A DNA stretch of 61,436 nt, taken from the NCBI GenBank assembly GCA_022843405.1, contig JALHNQ010000001.1, positions 1 through 61,436 of the forward strand, given 5' to 3'. Made by a program: the position numbers and the translations under genes. Within the stretch, counting starts at the first letter, position 1, and each line of letters starts with the position of its first letter. Positions 36,701-42,549 of this stretch are shown here, piece after piece. Source of the stretch: Methylocystis sp. GTDB taxonomy: Bacteria > Pseudomonadota > Alphaproteobacteria > Rhizobiales > Beijerinckiaceae. A model generated the notes under the pieces. That model saw nothing but the letters and a program-made list of their open reading frames with translations, did no database searches and was not told the origin of the DNA.

Positions 36701-37145
36701 TGTCGGGATCGCCGTCCTGAAAGAACCGCCAGATGCGATTGAGCGTCTCGACATCGAGCGTCGACGCCTGTTTCAGGCGCGCATCATCATGCGCATCGCC
36801 GGGCACGATCGCAAGCGCAATACGCTTCGCGCGCGCAAGCGCCTCGAGCTGCTCCACGCCGTACGCCCAATAGTCTTTGCCGCCGAGCAGGCGGACCACG
36901 ATCAGCCGCGCATGTCGCGCCACAGCGTCAAGATAAAGATCGACGGAATAGGGGTGCTTCAACTGCGCAAGCGACGCGCAGCGCAGGCCCGGAAGCGTCG
37001 CGGCCCCTTGCTCATAGAGCCGCGCCAGCATGCGCAGGTCGGAATCCGAGAAGGACAGAAACACGATCTCGGCGGGAGATTGCCCAAGGTCGACAGCCGC
37101 GCCAGCGTCGTCGAGACTGTGGAGATCGCGTGGGATGAGATGCAT
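33675..37145 (-). CDS. cobN: Cobaltochelatase subunit CobN with in-frame repeat insert
   Basis: An 1156-residue large subunit of the ATP-dependent cobaltochelatase that inserts Co2+ into hydrogenobyrinate a,c-diamide with CobS and CobT (not in this window). Family blocks include HARLIVVRLLGGKDYWAYGVEQL, SDYPARRGRGGYAIGLD, IDALIHLGAHGTLEWLPGK, and the C-terminal NPRWRQGQMRHGHRGAGEIAETI. Residues about 410-472 are encoded by a palindromic repeat (35731-35917). It interrupts a segment that should run from REAGYDFGAIP to ALEDSIQTFDV. Removing it leaves about 1093 residues, within the usual CobN range. It starts 6 bases after the cobW stop. Confidence 0.94.
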   Translation of the reverse strand: MHLIPRDLHSLDDAGAAVDLGQSPAEIVFLSFSDSDLRMLARLYEQGAATLPGLRCASLAQLKHPYSVDLYLDAVARHARLIVVRLLGGKDYWAYGVEQLEALARAKRIALAIVPGDAHDDARLKQASTLDVETLNRIWRFFQDGDPDNLRSFLGYAATLAGHPSKWRESVPVASAGRFEDACRTGGALRATILFYRAMFLADDAAPIVALADALAERGFAVEAIYVASLKEAESEAFVSRALEAFTPDVILNATSFSARRDTGSVLDLANAPVLQVALATSSREAWAASTRGANGADLAMNVVLPEVDGRIFTRAISFKEEAPLRLAAQFSEMRHAPERSRIDFVAELASNWARLRRKPNQEKSLALILSDYPARRGRGGYAIGLDAEASAQEIIQALREAGYDFGAIPTSPLRGEVASRSDAGGGDAPHYEASPHPEPLRGSTLPPPKSAVADFGHSKSANREHPVCGGRVVRALEDSIQTFDVSIADYHNWLSALSSDFVASVNDAWGAPQDDPAVVDGAFRFSCLEASKLIVALQPDRGARAERYESYHDVQRPPRHAYVAFYLWLRHMRKIDALIHLGAHGTLEWLPGKSVMLSEVCAPEAVLGPTPLVYPFIVNDPGEAAQAKRRTCAVTIGHLTPPLVNAELFDAAAKVETLLDEYSTASALDARRAQLIAGAIIDEAERSGFAAECGVSRETDLAETLTRLDAWMCDLKEMRIGDGLHVFGRSDSDPARDACARAERMALVAALSGRFIEPGPAGAPSRGRADVLPTGRNLYCIDPRHAPTQTAYDIGRRAAAEVMMRHAQQHGEFPRRIMLDLWGSATIRTGGEDFAQALALLGVAPHWDVASARVIGFEILQQARLEFPRIDVTLQVSGLFRDMFGNLIALFDDAVRAVAALDEDAEFNPLRTTDDLRRVFGAADGTYGLGVSDRALRGDWSNRDDLGRAYLSAAGHAYDRAGDSKEAVEAFSARVADADAHVHVQDMAEVDVLIGPAFADFEGGFAAANAMLGGDADLLHLDATRPERLRARALKDEIARVLRMRLANPRWRQGQMRHGHRGAGEIAETIDNLYAFAATSGLISDAQFDLAFDATLGDDATRDFLAAENPRALEAIARAFGEALARGLWKTQRNSVRDALSEIERQEGGRLAARA
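35731..35917. repeat. REPIN-like palindromic repeat inserted in frame in cobN
   Basis: The order is the same as in the cobB copy. GCAAACCGGG-TGTT-CCCGGTTTGC and CCAAAGTCGGC-AACA-GCCGACTTTGG are identical. The first tip stem is GAACCGC-GAA-GCGGTTC, then the box GGGGTGGGGTGAA and a centre of about 25 bases. The inverted unit follows with tip GCGTCGC-TTC-GCGACGC and the end hairpin ACCTCCCCC-CTCAA-GGGGGAGGT. No stop arises on the cobN strand. The tip stems and the centre differ from the cobB copy but stay self-complementary. Confidence 0.85.
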
Positions 37146-37151
37146 CGCGCG

Positions 37152-38186
37152 TCACGGCTGCGCGAGCGTCGCGATGACGGCGTCGCGATTGAGGCCCTTT
37201 TCGCCGATGATCACGATACGGCTCATGCGACGCTCGTCGGGCTTCCAGGCGCGATCGAAATGATGCTCGATGCGCGCGCCGACGCCTTGCACGAGCAGTC
37301 GCATCGGCTTGCCGACGACTTCGACGAAACCCTTGATGCGCAGCACGTCATGCGCCCGCGCAGCCTCGGCGAGTCTCGCAACCAGCGTCGCCGGATCGGC
37401 GACGGCCGAGAGAGACACGACGAAGCTGGCGAAGTCGTCGTGATCATGATCCGGCTCGGCGTCATGATGCGACGGACGGTTCGCCAGATCGTTCTCCGCC
37501 GCCGCAGAGAGGCCGAGCAGAACGATCGGATCGACTCTTCCGCCGCTGGCGCGAACGATCTTCGCCGCTGGGCGCGCGCCTTGCGTCAGACGGTTCGCGA
37601 CCTCGCGTTCTTCGTCGGCGTCGAGCAGATCGGTCTTGTTGAGGATGACGAGATCGGCGCAGGCAAGCTGATCTTCGAACACTTCTTCGAGCGGATTGTC
37701 GTGATCAATCGTCTGCGTCTCTTCGCGCTCCTGGGCGATCGCGTCGAGATCGTCGGCGAAACGGCTTTCCGCGACCGCCTTGCCGTCGATCACGGCAATG
37801 ACGCCGTCGACCGTGAGCTTGGAGCGGATCGCCGGCCAGTTGAACGCCTTGACCAGCGGCTTCGGCAGCGCGAGCCCGGAGGTTTCGATGATGATGTGAT
37901 CGGGACGCTTCTCATGGGCGAGCAGCGCCTCGATCGCCGGGATGAAATCGTCGGCGACGGTGCAGCACAGACACCCATTGGCGAGTTCGACGATGTTCTC
38001 TTCGGGGCAATTGTCGACGCCGCAGGCGCGCAGAATTTCGCCGTCGACGCCGACGTCGCCGAATTCATTGATGATCAGCGCGAGACGCCGATCCTTGGCG
38101 TTTTCCAGCACATGACGAATGAGCGTGGTCTTTCCCGCGCCAAGGAAGCCGGTGACGATCGTCGCCGGAATTTTAGCGCCGCTCAT
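37152..38186 (-). CDS. cobW: CobW family GTPase / metallochaperone
   Basis: A 344-residue G3E-family GTPase, thought to deliver cobalt to the CobNST chelatase. The P-loop GFLGAGKTT is at residues 13-21, the zinc/cobalt-binding CLCC motif at 72-75, and the guanine-specificity motif NKTDLLDA is present. A His/Asp-rich loop (HHDAEPDHDHDD), likely a metal-binding segment, sits between the GTPase and C-terminal domains. The ATG at 38186 overlaps the cbtA stop; the frame remains open upstream, but that part is antisense or out of frame to cbtA. It stands directly before cobN, as in many alphaproteobacteria. Confidence 0.95.
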   Translation of the reverse strand: MSGAKIPATIVTGFLGAGKTTLIRHVLENAKDRRLALIINEFGDVGVDGEILRACGVDNCPEENIVELANGCLCCTVADDFIPAIEALLAHEKRPDHIIIETSGLALPKPLVKAFNWPAIRSKLTVDGVIAVIDGKAVAESRFADDLDAIAQEREETQTIDHDNPLEEVFEDQLACADLVILNKTDLLDADEEREVANRLTQGARPAAKIVRASGGRVDPIVLLGLSAAAENDLANRPSHHDAEPDHDHDDFASFVVSLSAVADPATLVARLAEAARAHDVLRIKGFVEVVGKPMRLLVQGVGARIEHHFDRAWKPDERRMSRIVIIGEKGLNRDAVIATLAQP

Positions 38187-38845
38187 GAGGCCTCCGGTTC
38201 GCGCGACAGCAGTCGCCAGACGAGTCCGGCAAGCGCGCCCGCCAGCGCCCAGCTGACCGCTTGCACCGCGAGCGAGGCGGCCGCGAAGCGCGCGGCGAGT
38301 TCCGCCGGCGCCGTGCTCTCGGGCGTCGCGGGCTGCGGCGCGAAGAAATGCGGCGCGACGATCAGCGCGACGCCGACGATTTTCGCCGCCGCCGAGTCGA
38401 GCCGGAGCAGGGCGAAAAGGCCTGCGCCGGTCGATAGCGCCGTCGCGAGCCACCAGATTTGACGGGCCGTGAGATCGGTTTCCGCCATGCCGGGAAGCTG
38501 CGGCGCGAGGCCGAGACTCGTCGCAAGGCCCGTCGCAGCGAAGGCGCAGGCCCCCCACAGCGCGACGCGGCGCGGCGCGATGGCGTCGCCGGATATAAGC
38601 ATCGCGGCGAGCAGAATGAGCGCATAGCCGATTGAGACGGCGATTGTCGCCACGCTGGTCGCCGCCGTGCGGCTCAATCCGGTCAAAGCGGCGCCTTCCA
38701 CGGCGCCGTCATGCGCATGCTGCGCCGTCTCATAGACCTCGGCGGCGAGGATGAGCGGCGTCGTGGTGAAATGCTGCAGGGCCGCGACCGCAAGCCCGGC
38801 GACAAGGCCGGCGATGACGCCGGTCGTCAAGACGCGCGCGATCAA
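38183..38845 (-). CDS. cbtA: CbtA family cobalt transporter subunit
   Basis: A 220-residue membrane protein with five or so hydrophobic segments, starting RVLTTGVIAGLVAGLAVAALQHF. The CbtA family core is visible: LILAAEVYETA, the SIGYALILLAAMLISG segment and GLAPQLPGMAETDLTARQIWWLATAL. CbtA with CbtB is predicted from B12-riboswitch context to import cobalt; biochemical proof is limited. It follows cbtB by 12 bases and overlaps cobW. Confidence 0.9.
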   Translation of the reverse strand: MIARVLTTGVIAGLVAGLAVAALQHFTTTPLILAAEVYETAQHAHDGAVEGAALTGLSRTAATSVATIAVSIGYALILLAAMLISGDAIAPRRVALWGACAFAATGLATSLGLAPQLPGMAETDLTARQIWWLATALSTGAGLFALLRLDSAAAKIVGVALIVAPHFFAPQPATPESTAPAELAARFAAASLAVQAVSWALAGALAGLVWRLLSREPEAS

Positions 38846-38857
38846 GCGCGTCGCGGC

Positions 38858-39043
38858 CTAGTGGCAGGGAAAGGAGAGCGCGTGGCGCGTATCATGCGCC
38901 GAGTCGTGGACGCTTTCTGGATAAGCGAAGCCCGCGAGCCAGACGAGGCCAAAGCCGAGAACAAGCGCGACGGCGGCGGCCCGCAGCGCCTCGAGTCTCG
39001 AAGAGGCGAGGGCGGCGGCGTTAACGGATGAGTTGGCGGTCAT
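38858..39043 (-). CDS. cbtB: CbtB family small membrane protein, cobalt transporter subunit
   Basis: A 61-residue protein with one transmembrane segment (AAAVALVLGFGLVWLAGF). A His-rich periplasmic tail follows (ESVHDSAHDTRHALSFPCH), whose ending PCH is the CbtB hallmark and probably binds cobalt. It is the first gene after the cobalamin riboswitch, with AGGGAG just upstream of the ATG. Small but well supported by motif and context. Confidence 0.9.
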   Translation of the reverse strand: MTANSSVNAAALASSRLEALRAAAVALVLGFGLVWLAGFAYPESVHDSAHDTRHALSFPCH

Positions 39044-39109
39044 ATCGGTCTCCCTGCCGCCCCACCGGCGGCGATGCGATTAGCGCGACGATCGGGCAAC
39101 GATCGCCCC

Positions 39110-39256
39110 ATGACGGCAGGTCTCCTGGCTCCCGGGTCGTCGGACCGCGCCGCCTTCCCAAGCGTCATGCTCAGTGGCCGATGGCGCGGACCTTGCCGGC
39201 TACAGTTGCGGGGGCAGCCGCGGAAACAGGCGTAACGCCTGCGCCGCGTTCCCTTT
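39110..39256 (-). promoter_or_regulatory. Cobalamin (B12) riboswitch
   Basis: Read on the minus strand, the conserved aptamer boxes are all present and in order. GCTGCCCCCGCAACTGTAG is at 39200-39218, GCCACTG at 39172-39178, GGGAAGGC at 39152-39159 and GAGCCAGGAGACCTGCC at 39115-39131. It lies 67 bases upstream of cbtB. The stretch between aptamer and start has GC-rich hairpins but no T run, so control is more likely by hiding the ribosome binding site than by termination. It should repress the whole cbtB-cobB operon when adenosylcobalamin is abundant. Confidence 0.95.
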
Positions 39257-39333
39257 TCACTTCTTGCGAAGGACCGTCCTGAATAGTCATATGCGCGCGT
39301 CATGCCGCCGTCAAACCGGCAAAGGAGCGCCTC

Positions 39334-39963
39334 GTGACCGAAATGAACGAAGACGACGAGGCCCGCCGCCATCGGCTCAAAATGGAAAAGCGCAAGGCGG
39401 TCCAGGACGCGGAGGTCGCCGGCAAGACCGTCGCCCGCAAAGGCCTGCTGATGGTCCACACCGGCGCCGGCAAGGGCAAGTCGACCGCGGCCTTCGGCCT
39501 CGCGCTGCGCGCCCTCGGCCATGGCTGGAAAATCGGCGTCGTTCAGTTCGGCAAGGGCCAGTGGCGCAGCGGCGAGCGCAATATGCTCGAAAAGCTCGGC
39601 CCGCAGTTCGGTCAAATTTCGTGGCATACGCTCGGCGAGGGCTTCACCTGGGAGACGCAGGACCGCGCCCGCGACGAAGCTGCGGCGCGCCGCGCCTGGG
39701 ACAAGGCGCGCGAACTGATGGACGACCCCGAGATTCGTTTGCTCGTGCTCGACGAATTGAATATTTCGCTGCGCTACGAGCATCTGCCGCTCGACGAGGT
39801 GCTTGGCGCGCTCGCCGCGCGGCGCGCGGACCTCAACGTCGTCGTGACCGGACGCAACGCCAAGCCGGAACTGATCGCCGCGGCCGATCTCGTCACCGAG
39901 ATGACGCTGGTCAAGCATCACTTCGCGGCGGGGGTCAAAGCGCAGGAAGGGATCGAATTCTAA
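39334..39963 (+). CDS. cobO: Cob(I)yrinic acid a,c-diamide adenosyltransferase
   Basis: A 209-residue CobA/CobO-type corrinoid adenosyltransferase that attaches the 5'-deoxyadenosyl group to the reduced cobalt. The P-loop GAGKGKST lies at residues 44-51 after the typical helical leader RRHRLKMEKRKAVQDAEVA. WKIGVVQFGKGQWRSGE, VLDELNISLRYEHL and VVVTGRNAKPELI are family blocks. The start is GTG with an AAAGGAG ribosome site six bases upstream. It diverges from the cob operon, so the riboswitch does not control it directly. Confidence 0.95.
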   Translation: MTEMNEDDEARRHRLKMEKRKAVQDAEVAGKTVARKGLLMVHTGAGKGKSTAAFGLALRALGHGWKIGVVQFGKGQWRSGERNMLEKLGPQFGQISWHTLGEGFTWETQDRARDEAAARRAWDKARELMDDPEIRLLVLDELNISLRYEHLPLDEVLGALAARRADLNVVVTGRNAKPELIAAADLVTEMTLVKHHFAAGVKAQEGIEF

Positions 39964-40152
39964 CCTCGAACGCAAGCCGTGAAGGCTGACGGCCGATCGC
40001 TCTTGGCGCCGACGCGCGTACAGAATACGCTTTGCGGCCAGGCGGTAGGATGAGCAGCTGGAGCCTGCGCCGGCGACGTGCGACGGGAAGGATTCTCCCG
40101 GCGCGCGGCGGTCCCGGACGAACTGTCAAAATCATCTGGACCAGAAGGCTCG

Positions 40153-41196
40153 ATGGACGTTTACGACGCGCTCCGCTTTTCCGTTGCGAGAATATCCAAC
40201 GAATTGTTTTCGGCGGGATCGATCTTTTCGGTCTATTCCCTGGCGACGACCTTTGTCATCGCGGTTTGCGCCTTAGCCTACCAGCGCAAGAAGCGCCGGG
40301 GGCGCGCCAATCTGCGGGCCATCGCCCGCGCCATCTTCAACAGGAAAATCCTGCTTACGGCGTCGTTTGCTGCTGACGTCAAACTCTTCGTGCTGAGCGT
40401 CGTTCTGATGCCGGTCGTGGTGGGCGCTCTTGTCATATCCTCGAACGCCGTCGCGACGGCAGTGAGCGCGGGGCTGCGCAGTTCATTCGGCGCGACAGCG
40501 CCGGTCGCCTGCTGCGATCTGTCGATAAAGCTTGTTTCGACCGTCGTGCTGTTTCTGGCCTATGAGATCGGCTATTGGGTCGACCACTGGCTCAAGCATC
40601 GCATCCCGTTCTTGTGGGAGTTTCACAAGGTGCACCACACCGCGGAGGCGCTGACGCCGGTCACGAATTTTCGCAATCATCCGATCGACAACATATTTTT
40701 TGGCTACATGCTCGCGTTATTCATCGGCTCGGCGGCGGGCGCATTGGCTTGGTTTTTTGGGCGAACCACGGAATCCTTCACAGTGGACGGGAAGAACATC
40801 CTGTTCCTTTTCTTCCTTTGGACGATCGGCCATCTCCAGCATTCGCAGTTCTGGATTCCCTTTCGCGGACTCCTCGGACACATCGTCCTAAGTCCCGCGC
40901 ATCACCAGATTCATCACTCGGCGGATTCCGAGCATTTCAATCGCAATTTCGGCAGCGTCCTCGCTGTTTGGGATTGGATGTACGGTTCGCTCGAGATGCC
41001 TTCAAGAACCAATCCGCGCCTCAAATACGGCGTCGAGGAAGAGGGCGTAGACCCGCATTCTTCGTTCGGATTGTTGGCGACCCCGATTGTGAAAGCCGCC
41101 CTCGCGCTCTGGCGCGCGCTCGCCGATGCATGGCGTGCAGGGATCGAGCGAATGGAGCAGCGCCGTCAGAGGGCGAAGAGCACAGGCGTATTATGA
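40153..41196 (+). CDS. Sterol desaturase / fatty acid hydroxylase family protein
   Basis: A 347-residue integral membrane di-iron hydroxylase. Four or more hydrophobic segments surround the His clusters: DHWLKHR starting at His145, HKVHH (His158, 161, 162), HLQHSQ, and HHQIHH (His250-255). These match the FA_hydroxylase family used for lipid, sterol or carotenoid hydroxylation. The substrate is unknown; sterol-modifying or hopanoid-related roles are possible in this group but unproven here. The ATG at 40153 is chosen because the upstream frame lacks family similarity. Its stop overlaps the start of the EamA remnant. Confidence 0.88.
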   Translation: MDVYDALRFSVARISNELFSAGSIFSVYSLATTFVIAVCALAYQRKKRRGRANLRAIARAIFNRKILLTASFAADVKLFVLSVVLMPVVVGALVISSNAVATAVSAGLRSSFGATAPVACCDLSIKLVSTVVLFLAYEIGYWVDHWLKHRIPFLWEFHKVHHTAEALTPVTNFRNHPIDNIFFGYMLALFIGSAAGALAWFFGRTTESFTVDGKNILFLFFLWTIGHLQHSQFWIPFRGLLGHIVLSPAHHQIHHSADSEHFNRNFGSVLAVWDWMYGSLEMPSRTNPRLKYGVEEEGVDPHSSFGLLATPIVKAALALWRALADAWRAGIERMEQRRQRAKSTGVL

Positions 41197-41465
41197 GCCG
41201 CATTCGCGCCGATCTGCTGCTTGTCCTGGCCGCGCTGATCATGTCATTGGAGTGCGTTTTCGCGGCCATATCTGGCGCCGCGCTGCTGTCCGAGCGTCTG
41301 ACCGGGTCTGCGATCCTGGGCGGCGTGCTGATATTGCTGGGAGTCGTCCTGGTCGAAGGCGGACCGGCGATGCAAAATATTCGGCTGCCGCAATTTTGGG
41401 TTTGGTTGACCCAAGCGCCGCTAAATCGAAACTGGTTGACGCAAGTCTGGGGCAAGGCGCGCTAG
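41193..41465 (+). pseudogene. C-terminal remnant of an EamA/DMT family transporter
   Basis: A 90-codon frame starting at the ATGA overlap with the hydroxylase gene. Residues 10-52 (LAALIMSLECVFAAISGAAL, then LLSERLTGSAILGGVLILLGVVLVE) match only the last two transmembrane helices of a 10-helix EamA transporter. Such proteins are normally about 300 residues, so at least the first 200 are missing. The tail (QNIRLPQFWVWLTQAP) looks unrelated. It could be translated, but a two-helix piece is unlikely to transport alone; a small membrane protein with a new role cannot be excluded. Confidence 0.7.
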
Positions 41466-41597
41466 GGTCCAGACTCATTCACAGCCAGAAGGCGATGGCG
41501 GCGACGAGGCGCGCCATCTTCTACATGCTTGCGGCAGCCTGCGTGTTGCTTCAATCGTTGTCGTGAAGCAAGTTGCAGCAGCATGGGAGATTTCAAT

Positions 41598-41948
41598 ATG
41601 AAACATTTGATGGTCGCGTTGATTCTGTCTTCGGTTCCCGTGACGGCGGCCATGGCCCAGTTTACCGGTCCCTCTGCCGCAACTAGCAGCCGGCCAAGCG
41701 CCGTCGCCGCGGTTTCGCGCGCCCGCCCCGGCAGCTATGTCACACTGACGGGGAACATCGTCTCGCATCAACGATCAGACTATTTCCTCTTCCGCGACGC
41801 AACGGGAGACATCCGCGTCGAGATCAGCTCGCCGGTCTTCGCCGGTCGAGCGGTCACGCCGGAAACGCGCGTCCGTTTGGTGGGCGAAGTCGATGTCGGC
41901 CTCGCCGGTCGCTATGTCTGGATCCAGTCGCTGGAAATCCTGCCCTAG
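41598..41948 (+). CDS. YgiW/YdeI-type BOF (OB-fold) periplasmic protein
   Basis: A 116-residue exported protein. The signal peptide is MKHLMVALILSSVPVTAAMA (1-20). The mature part shows the bacterial OB-fold (BOF, NirD/YgiW/YdeI) pattern: GSYVTLTGNIVSHQRSDYFLFRD, ATGDIRVEIS, then TRVRLVGEVDVGLAGRYVWIQSLEIL. Related proteins are linked to stress tolerance (peroxide, cadmium, acid), with no defined activity. The ATG at 41598 follows GGGAGA at a good distance. Apparently a single gene. Confidence 0.87.
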   Translation: MKHLMVALILSSVPVTAAMAQFTGPSAATSSRPSAVAAVSRARPGSYVTLTGNIVSHQRSDYFLFRDATGDIRVEISSPVFAGRAVTPETRVRLVGEVDVGLAGRYVWIQSLEILP

Positions 41949-42007
41949 GGCCCAGCTCCTAACCAGTAGCTGACGGTTGCAAACGCTCAAGTAGCGTGAA
42001 AAAGCGG

Positions 42008-42042
42008 AAGCCGACGCTCGAACACGTCGAGAACGTCGGCTT
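42008..42042. repeat. Inverted repeat in the intergenic region
   Basis: AAGCCGACG and CGTCGGCTT form a perfect 9-pair stem with a 17-base loop that itself can pair (CTCG/CGAG). It is not followed by a T run on the plus strand. It lies between two convergent genes, where a bidirectional terminator or a repeat fragment is possible. Confidence 0.45.
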
Positions 42043-42138
42043 CAAATTGATCTGCTCCGTCGCCGGGCCGATCGTCCTCCCTAACAGACAAGAGCCGGGA
42101 GCTCGCGCGCCCGGCAAGTCGTTCGGCAGGGGTATTGC

Positions 42139-42330
42139 TTACTGAATCATGCGGGCAGTAGAACCAACGCCATCGCCCTGCATGCCGTTGCGGTTGCCCG
42201 TGCCATTGGTTCCTTCGGGAGAAATCCAGTCCGGAACCCAGGTCAGAGCGACGACGACGAAAGCGACGAAAGCGGCGATCCAGATCAGCATCTTGCCGAT
42301 ATCGCCAGTGCTGTGAACGTTGACGGCCAT
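42139..42330 (-). CDS. Small single-pass membrane protein, unknown function
   Basis: A 63-residue frame with a strong CAGGGGG ribosome site before the ATG at 42330. Residues 14-33 (MLIWIAAFVAFVVVALTWVP) form one transmembrane helix. The tail is short, Gly/Asn-rich and polar (GTNGTGNRNGMQGDGVG). I do not recognise the family. Good initiation signal and clear membrane topology argue that it is real. It stands alone between convergent and IS-like sequence, so no role can be inferred. Confidence 0.62.
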   Translation of the reverse strand: MAVNVHSTGDIGKMLIWIAAFVAFVVVALTWVPDWISPEGTNGTGNRNGMQGDGVGSTARMIQ

Positions 42331-42496
42331 GCGTTTTCCCCCTGTTTTTGATTTTACGTGAATGCTTGCCGCATCGACAGGGAGCCTAGCTTGTTTCCAA
42401 CCGGATGGCAATGCGGAGATGAGGGCCGCCCGTCATCCCCACGACCCTCTATAATTTCCGGAAGGATCACAAAAGCCCCTCACAGCGGGGACACTC

Positions 42497-42544
42497 CTCA
42501 ATGCGAAAACGACCCCTAGCCTCAACGCAAAAACGACCCTCTAG
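42497..42544. mobile_element. Tandem 24-bp repeats resembling an IS21-family terminus (relic)
   Basis: Two near-identical direct copies lie head to tail, CTCAATGCGAAAACGACCCCTAG at 42497-42519 and CTCAACGCAAAAACGACCCTCTAG at 42521-42544. Repeated short terminal sequences with a TTTT(G/C)CGTTGAG core are typical of IS21-type ends. No transposase gene is present, so this would be a leftover end. It directly abuts the foreign-looking 640-residue ORF. The assignment is tentative. Confidence 0.4.
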
Positions 42545-42549
42545 CGGCG

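Noticed and set aside
36657-38462. 601-codon plus-strand frame antisense to cobN and cobW
   Set aside because: Shadow frame of two well-supported genes.
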